This document shows positions 36,960 to 50,442 of a stretch of DNA of 64,000 bases, one piece after another (position 1 is the stretch's first letter; every line of letters begins with the position of its first letter). The stretch is from Macrobrachium rosenbergii (taxonomy: Eukaryota; Arthropoda; Malacostraca; Decapoda; Palaemonidae), in contig NC_089768.1 in NCBI RefSeq assembly GCF_040412425.1, forward strand, positions 1,668,501 through 1,732,500. Reading direction: 5' to 3'. The position numbers were made by a program, and so were the translations under genes. A model generated the notes under the pieces. The model was given only the letters and a program-made list of their open reading frames with translations. It was not told the origin of the DNA and ran no database searches.

Positions 36960-37790
36960 TGCACTCCGTTTACACTGGTCTGCCATCTTACATGGATTTG
37001 ATCACTAGGTTAAGTCCAGTGGCCCATAAGACTGGTGTATCTGCAGGAGGAGAAGACTTTCCATCTCCCCAGGGAAAGGCTAGGGAGTTGCCTTGGCCCA
37101 CGTCTTCAGGCCAAGGGGGAATAGATCTTTCAAATGCCAGGGAACTGTCTGCCATCATCAAGTGCTACGAGAAGAGGTGCCCCCAAGAGAGTTAAGGTCT
37201 CTTGAGTGGGATGTTTCCAAGGTTCTCTCCTTCCTGAGGAGGTCTCTGTTCAGGCCTCTCAAGAAAGTGTTGGATAGGAACCTGACGTTACAGACTGTAT
37301 TCCTGTTCTCCCTCGCATTGGCCAAGAGAGTGGGAGAGCTACATGCCCTATTGTACAATATCAAACATCCTGTGGGGTGGTCTTTGGAATTTGTCCTAGA
37401 CTTCATGGCTGAGATTCAGAACCCTGCATTGCCAGACCTAAAATTTGAACGGTTCTCCATCCCTTTGTTAAAAGACTTTGTAGGGGGTGATAAGGACAAG
37501 ATGGTTCTTTGCCCAGTCAGAGCCCTGAGGCAGTACCTGAAGTGTATGGCTTCTCACAGACCCACCTGCAGGAGGCTCTTCATAAGCACTGGGCATGAGA
37601 AGAGGGAGATCTCCAAGAACACCATCTCCTTCTGGTTGATGGAAGTCATAGTCAGGGCATACACTGCCTTGGAAGACGAGCGAGCTTCCCCGGTCAAGAG
37701 CTAAAGCACATGACATAAGGAGTATAGGCCTCTCAGTGGCTTACCAGAAGAACCATTCCTTCCAGCAGGTCCTAAAGGTGGGAATGTAGA
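36960..37790 (+). pseudogene. DIRS E3 recombinase C-terminal half
   Basis: TVFLFSLALAKRVGELHALL (about 37297-37355) carries the first catalytic Arg and VLCPVRALRQYLKCMAS follows (about 37503). After a stop at 37704, HDIRSIGLSVAYQKNHSF gives HxxR (about 37708-37760). The distal Tyr region is degraded. The 37093-37704 frame is the longest open stretch in E3. Confidence 0.83.
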
Positions 37791-38035
37791 AAAGGCAGTT
37801 AACCTTCATATCTTTCTACCTATTAGACTTGGCCCACGAGGCCCTGGACACATTCACCCTGGGCCCAGTGGCAGCAATCCAGCAGGTGGGGTCTGCCCCA
37901 GTTAATTTTTCTTCGGTGACCTGATCCCTCAGAGGTAGTTTTGTAAGTATTTGTAGAGCAGCACTGGCAATCCAGGCCATGCCTGCCTTTCACTCCAGAT
38001 AGATTGGCCTCCCACCTATTGGTGAGGCTCCATTA

Positions 38036-38395
38036 TGAAAGCATGGGTTCGTATTTCCGTTGGAACAAATGCCAAATTCTAAAGTAATTTATGCTCTTCT
38101 TTGGATACAAACCTATGCTTTCATAGGGTAGTTTTGTACCCGCCTCTACCACCCCTCATGGTTCTGATCTCTCCCAGGTATGGAATTGAGCAGTACTGCA
38201 AACCAGCTGATTCACAGACTGGATGAGCAAATCTAGCTCAGGTCACAGGTGACTCATAGGCCTACCTGTTGACAAGGCAGTTGTTTTTTATTTAAGTCAG
38301 CAGACAGCAGCAGTGCCCTGAGTACTCTGTCTACAAAAGCGTTGGTTCGTATCCTAGGAAAAATAAAAATTACTTTAGAATGTTGTAATTTTCAT
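38036..38395. repeat. DIRS E3 internal complementary region and right terminal repeat
   Basis: 38036-38125 is an imperfect hairpin (GAAAGCATGGGTTCGTAT against GATACAAACCTATGCTTTC). Its right half, with ATTCTAAAGTAATTT, is the inverse of 38331-38387 (GGTTCGTATCC...AAATTACTTTAGAAT). The same architecture is seen in E1 and E2. Confidence 0.75.
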
Positions 38396-39378
38396 GTAGT
38401 ATAGTTATCTGCATACTTGACTGAGCAAAAACATAGATAACATTCTGTTACTGAACTTTATGATATATGTAGTTATATCAGTTGTTTCTGTTTAGTAGAA
38501 ATAACTTTCAGCATGGTTACTATGGCCATAATTACATAACATTACATTTATTAAGTATTTTTGCAACTTCATTTTTTATATAAATTAAAGTGCTTTTCAA
38601 ATTTCTTCAACACTAAATGGTATTATGGAAGCTCTTGACAAAGGTAGATGCATGGGATATTGTTAAATTACCATGTAGTTTTGCATTTCTCTCAGCACTG
38701 TTATTCAATTTTGATCACTTGTGATCATGGACATTTGGCAGGTAATAAGAGTATGTATTTGTACATGGAATATGCAGACATGGAATAACAACACATCTTC
38801 AGCACTAAAATTTACTGTACTGCACTTCTCCAATCACCCTGCCATGGAAGACATGATATAATATGTCATTAATTACCTTAAAATTAAAATTTCTTTCCCT
38901 TTTTGTCCTTTTGTCCTGTAGTCTGTGTCATTCACTTTCACCCACTGCTTAGCCAGGCTAGGATCCTTCTGCTGGGCTTCTTTCAGCTGCTCTGTCCTGC
39001 ATATTGGATGCTAGAAGCTACTGCCATTGGCCTAATGCTTCATTGCTCCTGCTGTACTTGGGTCATGGTTACAGCCACTGCTGTTTCAGCACTAATCATT
39101 ACTTTCCTGTGGCTTGTCCATTTGTTTGTCAGTCCCTACAGCTTCTCAGCCTCCTCAGCCTGAGGTTTGATCATTTCTTTGAGGTCCTGTATGCCTGGAA
39201 TGTTTTAAGAAGCTTAATACTGTTTTGAATTGTTGATCATGAAATTAATCTTTGTGTATTAGGATTATTAGGATGTTAAAACTTGGAACATTGTCATAAG
39301 TGTTCTAATGAAATGTTTATGAATGTTTTGTCAACATAAAATGTATACATTTTCAGCTAATAACATTTTCTTTTTCAG

Positions 39379-40424
39379 AGGAAAATGGCAAACAGTCAGA
39401 ACAAGTGTGGAGTGATAGTGTATTCTGGCTTGGTGAAAGAGTATGTCGCAAGCTTCTTGCCTGGTATGCAGACAATTCCCCAATTTCTTCTGAGCTTGAT
39501 GCATATGCCCACTTTTTACCTTGTTTGGGTACTAAGATGAAAGATGCTGAGTCATGTGAATTCAGTGATTTTAGAGCTGAAATGCTTCCTATATTTAAAG
39601 ACTGCAGTTTCAAAGTGTTACTTTTAAATGACTCAAGATTTTATCACTTGGGAACCATGGAAGAGTATCTGTATCATCTTGCTTCTTTTGAGGATTTTAT
39701 CTCTGAATTAAGTTTACTAAGGAATACCAGTAACTGCACAATGCCATTTTCTTTTGAAGATATGTCTGAACCCAAGAAAACTTTTCCAAGTGGAGTTATG
39801 GTAACTGAAACCTATTTTACCAGTCCTTCAGTCAAGATAGCATTAGAATGTGACAAGACTCAAATGATATTGGAGTACTGTCAAGTCTCCATGTCATTTT
39901 TTACCAGTGGTAATCTAATTTTGAGTAACTGTGTAATAAAAAAGTGTTCAAGTGTTGCATATAAATGCCAAAATGTTGACATTTTTCACAATCTTTTGTA
40001 TCACACTGTGCCTATTACATTTAATGGACAGTTATTATATGTTACCATTGCTTTTGATTTAACAGCTGATATGAAAAAGACGTGTAAAAACCTGAGTGAA
40101 ATAATGATTTTTGGAAGTAATCTAAATGAAGCTGTACGTGTACTTGGGTATAAGGAAAGTGATGTGAGAACAAATGATGACCCTTTCATCTCACTGTGGA
40201 CAGCTAAGTTGTTTATGGGAAGTCAGAGCCCTGAGGAAAGCTTTTGGCTGACACATAATGCAATAAATCAAGTCAGAAGTCTTCAGAGAAATACAGTAAT
40301 GCAGACAGATGTTAGTGGATGTTTAAAGTCTCCACTTTTCAGTATGAAAGATATTATCAAATTAAAAGCCTTGGATGTTTTTATAAAGGACAGGAATAAT
40401 TTACTATCCCTTAATTGTAGTTGA
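39379..40424 (+). CDS. FPGT: FPGT terminal exon E (C-terminal half with beta-helix domain)
   Basis: One long exon of 1046 bases ending in TGA at 40422-40424 encodes the remaining 348 residues. Landmarks matching the family are DSVFWLGERVCRKLLAWYAD, ISSELDAYAHFLPCLG, KVLLLNDSRFYHLGTMEEYL and SLWTAKLF near the end. The middle alternates short strands, as in the left-handed beta-helix of FPGT. No kinase domain follows. Of two adjacent AGs at the 5' edge, the one at 39377-39378 keeps the frame with exon D; the next one does not. Confidence 0.93.
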
Positions 40425-40458
40425 TGTTCTTATGTTCAGCAGATCACTGTGGTAATAT

Positions 40459-40460
40459 CC

Positions 40461-40551
<91 letters not shown>
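40459..40551. repeat. (TTA)n microsatellite in FPGT 3' UTR
   Basis: About 31 uninterrupted TTA/TAT trinucleotides between the FPGT stop codon and its AATAAA signals. Confidence 0.95.
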
Positions 40552-40555
<4 letters not shown>

Positions 40556-40628
40556 GCTATACTACAAGAATTTTTTACCTACAAGCTTTTCATTTACAGT
40601 ATTTCTTATAATTTGCTTCTTGTCAGTG

Positions 40629-40643
40629 AATAAATACAATAAA
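40629..40643 (+). terminator. FPGT polyadenylation signals
   Basis: Two overlapping-range AATAAA hexamers, at 40629-40634 and 40638-40643, about 205-220 bases after the FPGT stop and just past a (TTA)n tract. They are plausible cleavage signals for a short 3' UTR. Confidence 0.6.
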
Positions 40644-41589
40644 GTCCAAGAGAGGGAATGAGTGAAATCTTTACATGTAGCTGAGAAAATATTCAGTAAA
40701 AATGAGTAAAATCTTTAAATATATATAAATCATAAAAGTTGATAGAATCCAAACCATATATGGACTTCTTGATTAATGGACAATTCAGTGTGCTCTGTTA
40801 AGAGACTTTGGCTTGGTTTAAGGACATGCAACGAAGACTGGCTAAAACATGTACGGGAAAGGAGCATCGGGTGTGTGACTTCCCAGCTGAAACATAGGGA
40901 AGGGTTCAATCTGCTTATGGGTCTCACTCTGTGCACATCTCGGCTAAATTCTCGTGTGTTTATGTGATTTTTGCATTTCTGGTTCATTAATAAAACTATT
41001 GTGTGCAAATTAAGGGAAAGTGCAAAGTTTCCTGAAAAATATCACCTTGACAAAGCAGTAGCAAACCAGGCTTCAAACCTACTGAATAACAATTGTGTCC
41101 CTCACTTTAGGCATTTTGCCATGCTGGCAAAAACGGACTTCATTGGACAAGTTGTTAGTGAGAAAGAAACTAGGAATCTCAAGAAGAAAGTTGTATGAAG
41201 AGACAAAAAAAGAGAAACAACCCTAGAAACACAGTTGCCTGCCATTTTTATGGAAGGTGACTCCCCTTCCAGATAATCAAATCTCCTCTTCTTTACACCT
41301 TCCCCACCACCTACCACATATGCCATTAACTCTTGCAATTACAGGTAAAATGAGAATAAAAGTTGTATTTATTTCATATATTTAATTTTGTGTACTTTTG
41401 TATAATTTCCACATGCTAGGATTGTTAACTTGAGTTAAAATGCTTCTATTTGTTATATTTTTCTTATGGGAAAAATTTTTTGGGTCAAGGACAATTCACT
41501 TAAAGGAAAGGCTTTCCATATGCATTAAGTCCATTAATATCCAATTCGCTCTACCTCGGAAATAATATATTTTCATATATGTTACCAAA

Positions 41590-41705
41590 GGGGAATTTTT
41601 TGGTTGATAATAAGTTCGTCATCCCGTGGGCTCGAACCAATGAAGGACAAGAACTCAGGACTACAGTGGACGCCTTAACCCACACAGCCATAAAGTGAGG
41701 TATAA
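41590..41705 (-). mobile_element. tRNA-derived SINE (minus strand)
   Basis: On the minus strand TGGCTGTGTGG (41680-41690, A-box-like) is followed 41 bases later by GGTTCGAGCCC (41628-41638, B box, one mismatch). This spacing is tRNA-like. Downstream comes GGGATGACGAACTTATTATC, not a tRNA acceptor stem. The ends are approximate. Confidence 0.55.
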
Positions 41706-41935
41706 GTGGATATCGGCTCCCTTCTACAAATCCCCGTCAAACTCAGGTGTTTGTATTTAGAGTTGGTATCCACCCACCTCTGCCATGTTGACCATGTAAT
41801 GTGTTTGTCGCACGCAGCCATATTATGACTTTTTATCACATCACCGTGATTCATATACAATCAGTAAGCTACAAACATCCTTTAATATCAGTCTACTCTA
41901 ATAACATATATGAGAATATATTATTTCATATGAAT

Positions 41936-43293
<1,358 letters not shown>

Positions 43294-43359
43294 GTATGTG
43301 TATATTTATATATATATGTATGTACATGTGTATATATACGTATATATACATATTTTTTT

Positions 43360-43515
43360 CCATTTTAACAGACAGTTGTTGAAAATAAGGTAACTATACC
43401 ACTTCTTTACTAACTGGAGGAATAAATGTATATAAATGTGTATGTAAATGTTATTTTTTTATTTTAACAGACACTTGCTGAAAATAAGGTAAATATATCA
43501 CTTCTTTACTAGCTG
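43360..43515 (+). repeat. Tandem duplication with exon-like 18-base cores
   Basis: Two copies, offset by 99 bases, of ATTTTAACAG + 18 bases + GTAAMT, followed by ATCACTTCTTTACTA. The cores are at 43372-43389 and 43471-43488 and read TVVENK and TLAENK. The acceptor and donor resemblance is noted; coding use is not shown. Confidence 0.6.
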
Positions 43516-43684
43516 TAGAGACACACTGTCTAGGTTGATAATGATCAAGAATACCTCCAGTAGTTATGGAACAGTTGTTCGCTAGTAGACAAATTATCCG
43601 TGTACGTAATGCCTAGTGGGCATAATGTCTAGTAGGCAAACTATCTGTGGGCAAACTGACTGGTAGGCTCATTGTCCATAGGCA

Positions 43685-44275
43685 AACTGTCCAGCCACAG
43701 TAGAAGGACTCATAAATCGCCGCTGCCCCCATATCCACTGAAACATCCCCATACCAATATATAAGATGGATGCTTTACAGTTTTGAATGTATACTTTGTT
43801 GCAAAGTGGTTTGATCCTTCATACCTTCTTGCCATCACTATGACTGACATGCAAGCATGATTCATCACTAAATACGACTTGCTCCCAATTCTTCTCAGTC
43901 CAGTGCAAATGATCTTTAAAAATATTCTTTTGCTTATTCCTCATGGCATCTGAAAGGAGAGGCTTCTCTGCAGCAGTGAGAGGTTAGACCAAGGTCTTTT
44001 TGTAAGTGATGTACAGTTCTTTCTGAGACAGTTCCAAGCAACTTTGGATTTTCTGCCTTCAAAACCTTCACTGGCATTTATGGATGTTTCATAACAACCA
44101 TTTTAATAAGGTTGTCTGTCTTTTCATTAGCCTTTTTTGGTCTTCTAGAGCCTTTTTTCCTTTGTAATGCAGTTTCTAAGTCATTTCCTCAGCAAGCTGG
44201 TACCACACTGTCACCATACTTTTGGAGACGCCCATCTTTTTCACTTTGGGTGTCATAGACTTCCCCTTCTCCATA
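43685..44275 (-). pseudogene. Tc1/mariner transposase relic
   Basis: Minus-strand peptides in shifting frames. KMGVSKSMVTVWYQLAEE (helix-turn-helix, about 44200-44262) comes first, then HWTEKNWEQVVFSDESCLHV with the first catalytic Asp (about 43859-43905). TVKHPSYILVWGCFSGYGGS (about 43715-43775) is the diagnostic block before the second Asp. Stops and frameshifts are frequent, so it is inactive. Confidence 0.78.
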
Positions 44276-44879
44276 ATGTGACTGTCTGATTACTTTTTTT
44301 TGGGAGTGATGATTGAATGAGGTTTCTTATTTTAAGAACAGTTAGAAATATTATCATTAAGACTTGGAAATTATTGTGTACCCAAAACAAGATATCCAAT
44401 TAAAGAAATGTCATTAAGACAAGAAGTTGGTGGAAACCACCACCACCAAAGATCAGTGAAAGCTATCAAGTGTTTAAACCACGGGCAAACTGACCATCAA
44501 GACCATATGTGTTGCCAAAATTTTTATTTATGCCGCAAGTGTGCATACTTTTCCCACTGCTTTTGTAACTAGGTGGACAGCTTGAATGCCCATCATATCC
44601 CATGGGCATGTCCATTAGAGAAGTAAAATTAGAACTTAGAGGTTTTAATGACCAGTCATAAGGGTCATTGCATAGAAATGCAGTGAATCATAAAAATACA
44701 GAAAACTTAACATAATAGTGTAAAGGCAATACATCTCAAGAAAAAACAAGAAAAGAAAAGTAGGAATTTCCGTCCGAATCTGTGTAGTTCATTTACCATT
44801 GAATTTGTACCCAGTTATGCAAATTTGTACCCAGTTGCATAATAATCTAATATAGAAAGTATAATTCTTGTAATAACAG

Positions 44880-47420
44880 CCAGATCAATCAGTGAAGAAA
44901 TTACAGATGGAAATATTGCATTTAAAATTGCACAACTCTTCACTTTAATAAGTGCTTCATTGACATTAAATCTACTCTATCCCTCAAAATGGAAGGGACA
45001 AATGTTTCATAAAAGAACTAAATGCAATTCCCAACATTACTGATAAATCTGTATTACTAACTTGTCTCATTACAAACATGTTACTTTTACATAAACATTC
45101 ATACATTTGCCGAAATTTTTAAAACACTCCACACTGGTGTATGTGGATACAGCTTCCTGTCTTCCTGAAGAATTATTTTTTGTATTGCCATTATTGTATC
45201 ACTTTCATCATCATTTAAGATTTTTAGGCCTAGAATTTGACATTAAGATTAGTTTCTGATGAATTATAAAAAGAAGGGCAGGGCTTTTTATGTAGCTATA
45301 GGTCAGTGTTCTGTGCCAGCTTGACAGTGAGATAATTTTTTTTTTCTGGATGAAATCACTGATCCTGTTAGTAGTTGGTCTTCCAGTGGTTATTCTACTG
45401 GACAAACACCTTTAAGTATTGTTTAATCTTAAATTGTTCCTTTTTTTGGGTTGTACCAGTAGGTGTTTGGTACTTTCCACTGTTTGTTAGCTTATTTCAA
45501 TATATGTACTTACACATTTAAATGGTTTCTGAGTGTGTTTGTCACTTAGTATGTAGGAATCACAGTAGGGGCTGTTTTCTCTTGCACTTGAGTGTGTACG
45601 TATTAATTGTAAAAGTTTTCATCTTGTGGTAATGGTGTATTATAATTTGGTATGAAGTTCATTTTGTGCATTTTTGTTCTGCTAATTTAAATTCAATTGG
45701 GAGCACAAGTATGATTTACAAGATATTTTATGTGTGATTTGGCATTTCTGTGTTCAGTATTATTTGTGTATGTTGTGGCAAGTGCCCCTGGATGTATAAT
45801 TTGATTCATTTTTATTACTGTGATGCATGTAGGGCTTTATTTTGACTAATTTTGCAAACTGTCTGTACAGTAGTTCTTCTTTTGTTTTATAAGCATATTT
45901 TACAATTACAGTACTCTGTATTTATCACTATGTAGACTGTTTTATGACACGCACATTCTGCTTGTTTCCATTGTTACAAATATTGCGTTTCAATATTTTG
46001 TAAAAAACTAGTGGCTTCTCTTGGATACAAATTGTCTTTTTTACACTACCTATAATAAAAATATCACTTTCACAATTACCAGTTCCTGCTCATAAAGTGT
46101 TGATGTGCATTTTCTTGTGAAATTGCTCAAATGTGTTTTTTTTTTTTTAACTCCAACCCAGTCAGTGAAGATATTAATAGACATAATAGAATTAATTGCA
46201 GGCAGAAATATAATTTAAATAACTGTATAACTCTAGTTTAATAGGAATGCTCCTTTGACATTAAATGGAGAAATCTTTAAATCCACTAGATCCCTCACGG
46301 TGGTTGGAACAAATGCTTCTTAAAAGAACTAAATGCACTTCCCAAAATTAGTGAGCGAAGTGTTTTACCAACTTGTCATTACAAACACATTGCTTTTACA
46401 TAAATATTCTTACCTTTGCCAAAATTCTGAAACACTCCACCCTTTGTACAAAGAGAGAGAACTATCTTCAGCTCCCTGTAGGTCAGTGCACGTTCATATG
46501 ACTCTCAGTCATCCTTAGGAATTATTTTTTATATTGCTCTTTTCGTATCATTTTCATCCTCTTGTAGCATTTTTTGGCCTGGGTTTTAAAAGGTAAGGCT
46601 TGCAGTGCATGTTTCATTAAGAAAATAGTTTCTGGCAAATTATAAAGAAAGATGGGGCTTTGCATGTATGTATCTACAGGTCTGTAGCCAGCCTGACATT
46701 GAGATAACTTTTTTTTTTTCTGGATGAAGTCCCTGATCCTGTTAGTAATTGGTCTTTCAGTGGTCATTCTTCAGCTGAACAAACCTTTACCCTCAAGAAT
46801 TGTTTTCCATAAATTGTTCTTTTTCTGGGTTGTTTGGTACTTTCCACTGGTTGTTAGCTTGTTTTGATATATTTACACATGTAAGTGGCTTCTGAAGGTG
46901 TGTTTGTCATTTACTATTCAAGTATCATAGCGAGGGCTGTTTTCTCTTGTACTCGTGTGTTTTAAGTATTGACTAACATTTTTCTTGTGGTAATTGTATA
47001 TTTTGATTTAAAGTCCATTTTTGTTTTGCTGTGTATATTTTTATTAAAATTCACATTTTGCTGATTTACATTCTGTCAAGAAAACAAGTAGGATTTACAA
47101 GATATGTTATGCACTCATGGGTATTTTTGTGTTTTATTTGTGTTTGTTGCCTGTGGCAAGTGCCTCATTATGTATATATATTAACTTTTTTAAATGCACG
47201 CAGGACTTTATTTTGCAGACTGACTGGTGTTTTTGGTGTGTAAGCATATAATTTCCTAAAAGACTTATTTTATAATTATTACTAAACTATTTGATTCTGC
47301 ATGTTTCCCATGTTATGAATATGTTTCAACAACATTTTGTAAAAAGCCAGGAACGTCTCTTGGATTGGAATTGTTTTGTAGACTCCCCACAGTAAAAATA
47401 TCAGCTTTACAATTTTCATT
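44880..47420. repeat. Diverged tandem duplication, two units of about 1.2 kb
   Basis: Copy 1 (about 44880-46081) and copy 2 (about 46160-47420) share many blocks in the same order. These include AAAAGAACTAAATGCAMTTCCCA, CTGATCCTGTTAGTARTTGG, TTTGGTACTTTCCACTG and GGGCTGTTTTCTCTTG, and the final ATTTTGTAAAAA...TCTCTTGGAT. No common ORF is kept. Function unknown. Confidence 0.8.
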
Positions 47421-48050
47421 ACATAAAATATTTATACTATATGTGCATTCTATAGGAAATTCCTAAGTGTTGTTTTTTAACAATGAAATTCGTGTTCACT
47501 AGTCCTTGGTTCAGAAAGCATCTACCTTTATCAGTTCTCTGCCGTGGTGGTAGAACTTTATTTGGATGAGCCATCCTTTTCATTCTTTTTTTTGTCCAAA
47601 CTGGTTTTGGTGTAGGTATTTGTAGTTCTTAGTAAATAAGACATACATTGAAAACAAAGTTATTTGTAAAATGAAATGGTAAAATGCATGCTCTGTAGAC
47701 TGTATCTTTGTCGCCCTTACGTTTTTTAGAAGTTATTTTTAATTTTATGACATTTCATAAAATTATAGTTCTTAAAAAATCTAGAATATCACTGTATTGA
47801 ACTTTTATGAGCTGCCTAACTAGAACCAAAGGAATGGTGACTGAGATCAGTGTCACGTCATGGACGAGACTTTTTGGTGACCGAGTTCAGTTCCATGCAG
47901 TGAAAAGGTTAATTCAACCCACATAGGGTTGAAGCATTTTATCTGTTTTTTTCTTTACAAAACTTAAAAATGAAGATTGGTCAAATTTTCTAAATTGATA
48001 TATTTCCACAACTAGTCACTAGTGATTGAAATAAGGACATGGCAACTTTC

Positions 48051-48201
48051 GAGTTAGTTTTGCTGACACTTGATGAAAGAGTGGTCAGTTAGTGAACAGA
48101 CAAAGCATGAGCTTTAAGAGAATTCGAGTTGGTATTGCTGACACTAGATGAAAGAGTGGTCAGTTAATTAACAGACATAGCACCAGCTTTAGGAGGAATT
48201 C
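48051..48201. repeat. About 75-bp tandem duplication
   Basis: GCTGACACTWGATGAAAGAG and TGGTCAGTTA with flanks occur at about 48051-48125 and 48126-48201, about 85 percent alike by eye. Confidence 0.85.
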
Positions 48202-49578
48202 TATTACAAACACTATGCACACCACTTGCCCACTGTTTGGACCTATAGTGGCTATCTCCAAAATAGTGTTCTCTTGTGTAGATGCAACAGCTTGCAAATA
48301 AGCACTAGTTTTTAATGCTAAAGGATAAGGATACAAGCTCCATTCATCACACCATTTAGTGCCTTTTGAATGATAGCCCTCCTGGTGAAGATCTACTATG
48401 ACTAATGTGTGTGGAGAAAGAACAAGCCCTTCTCTTAGAAGGGAAAGGCAAATCACTGGGCAGATTCTTGAAAAATTTATGCAAGCTCAATTCCATTTAC
48501 TTACACTTTGAAGCAAAGAGATATATATTTGTTCAACCTCCCCATTCTAAAGGAGTTGGAGGCTGCAAGAATTGAATCTGTAGACCTTGGAGAGTTAGGT
48601 AATACTGAAACAGAAAGAAGAAAAGAAACTTATGAAACAGAAGAGCCCTTACATGACCAGTCCTTACACACTTTACATGGTACATCAAGGCTGCAAACTT
48701 TTGACCCACAGAGACACTACATAATAAATAAGGGTCCTTATTCAGGTAGATATGAAATTACTGCACTGCCTGTAAGAGGTGTCCAATGTATCTATGGTGA
48801 ATCAATATAAAAACCACATATGGCGAGTTCAGTATGTAACAGATGCATGTCTAAAATTTTTATGAGGAATCATTAAGTAAGCCAAAAAATAGTAAATCAA
48901 TTAGGGAAAAATGACAACCAGTTACGTTTTCGGAATAAGAGCAAAAGATCTGTTCAGACAGCATACTTGATGTGACCATTTTACATCAATACAAGGGACT
49001 TGAAAGTCTCGATGTACAGGCAGCCTGCTAGATGCTACTTCGTGCTTCAGTGTCTTGAAAGGGAGCTGACACACCTGAAGTCTTGAGTGATGGGTTTGCC
49101 ATGCCATAAATGAAAGATCCTCAGTGGATCCTCTCTGTATAAGCCCTACTAGCAATTCACTAGGAGAGATGAATTAAAGTTGAAAATGTTTGAAATGAAC
49201 AGAGCTCATTTCCTCATAAGAAACAAATGTGTATTATCTGAATTCATGAATTCTCAGTGTTAGTACAGGTGAATGAAGGAAGCTAAACAGCATAGTAAAA
49301 CAGTTTAATATAAAATATTCTTTAGAGTATATAACAACACACTCTTACAACACAGCCACCACAACACCTTTGTGCCAGGTCTTCATTCCAAAATATGACA
49401 TTCCTTTTACAACAGTCACCTCAATATCAAACAGGAAAACTTTCTGGATTGAGCAGTTAAATTCAGTTATTAGTGATATAAAAAGTTACACCAAAGGAAT
49501 GTGAACTATCAAAGTCTAACATTTTTATGAGTATACAGTATATGGGCACTCTTAAGTACAGTACAAGGAAAATCTCTA
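48160..49578. other. Intergenic region with unrecognised overlapping ORFs
   Basis: A minus-strand ORF of 98 codons (48160-48456, CLSLLREGLVLSPHTLVIVD) and a plus-strand ORF of 100 codons (48508-48810, ILKELEAARIESVDLGELG) have non-repetitive composition. No family was recognised. They may be fragments of an old element. Nothing else was seen to 49578. Confidence 0.25.
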
Positions 49579-49579
49579 C

Positions 49580-50183
49580 TTAACCCTTTGTGAGCGGGCG
49601 TCATCAATTGATGATTATTTATCGCTTTAGGGTTATTTCCAGGTATTGTCCCCTGATAATCAACATCCCGCGCCATACAGTTTGAAACGAACTGCGGGAA
49701 AAATGTTCAAATCACTTCAATGGGCCCTAAATTACTTATGGCAACTCTAGTAGTGCATCAGTACTGGATACAGGGAGATCAGTCTGGCTTGAGATTTCAT
49801 GGGGGAATATACTGCCCCTCCCCATCCTATCTCATAAATATTTTACCGTAAATACACCTCGACTTTATTACAGACTTCAGTTCTTATCTGTTATGATACT
49901 GTGTGAGCTGTAATTATAAGTTTACAAAAAATAAAATTATTAAAAATACATTTATAATTTGGTAAATTAGCATATTTTTACAACTGTCTTTTGGAAAAGA
50001 GGCCCTGCACAGGGTTGGAAATATTAACTTTCAACTTCCTGTGGAAGATAGAAAAAATTTTTTTAAATTTTTTTTCTTATACCATGTGCATATGCATATC
50101 TTCCTTTTTAATTGGCCAACCTTAAATTTAGCTCGATCTAGGGGTGTGTTTAATATACATTTAGCCCGTCCTGTAAGGGTTAA
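49580..50183. mobile_element. piggyBac-like MITE, second family
   Basis: TTAA at 49580-49583 and 50180-50183. The ends are CCCTTTGTGAGCGGGC and the inverse of GCCCGTCCTGTAAGGG. The AT-rich body is about 596 bases with no ORF. It shares the CCCTT start with the larger TTAA family but not its interior. Confidence 0.75.
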
Positions 50184-50436
50184 GCATTTGTTATCAAACA
50201 ATTTTTGGTAAACTATACTATACTTTTACAACAGCAAACAAATACACTACAGTTCACATCTATTAAAACTAAATTGCTTAATAATTTAACTTATATAAAC
50301 TATATAAACTCCAAGACTAATCTGTACAGCAATTATACAGCTCACAGTATTTCAATATCACTGAACTTCAAAGTTTTAAGAAACATTAAAAGAACACAAA
50401 ATAGTCCATTACACTTTCTCTGCACAAGCAATTATT

Positions 50437-50442
50437 TTTATT
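50437..50442 (-). terminator. Candidate polyadenylation signal of the TXNDC5-like gene
   Basis: Minus-strand AATAAA about 625 bases after the stop codon at 51066. Other AT-rich sites could serve instead. Confidence 0.35.

Larger units (their letters stand above)
33200..38395 (+). mobile_element. DIRS-type retrotransposon E3, 5' truncated, internally deleted and split
   Basis: It starts abruptly in gag (KLSPQW-like, about 33225) and passes directly into the end of RT, so the RT palm is missing. RNase H, linker and recombinase follow. About 2 kb of later insertions (about 34985-36950) split the recombinase. The 3' end has a hairpin-like internal complementary region at 38036-38125 and a right terminal repeat ending near 38395. 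It lies in FPGT intron D-E. Confidence 0.82.
8432..40645 (+). other. FPGT: FPGT gene span (3' part; fucose-1-phosphate guanylyltransferase)
   Basis: Five exons (8432-8567, 14237-14305, 24916-25059, 32262-32465, 39379-40424) join in frame to 533 codons including stop. Vertebrate FPGT is about 590-600 residues, so about 60 N-terminal residues must lie in exon(s) upstream of the window. The enzyme makes GDP-L-fucose from fucose-1-phosphate and GTP in the cytosolic salvage pathway. There is no GHMP kinase domain after the homology, which fits stand-alone FPGT rather than fucokinase. All junctions visible in the window are GT-AG. Introns total about 30.4 kb and are packed with transposons. Confidence 0.93.

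Noticed and set aside
40421..40633. 70-codon poly-Tyr ORF
   Set aside because: Translation of the (TTA)n tract in the FPGT 3' UTR.
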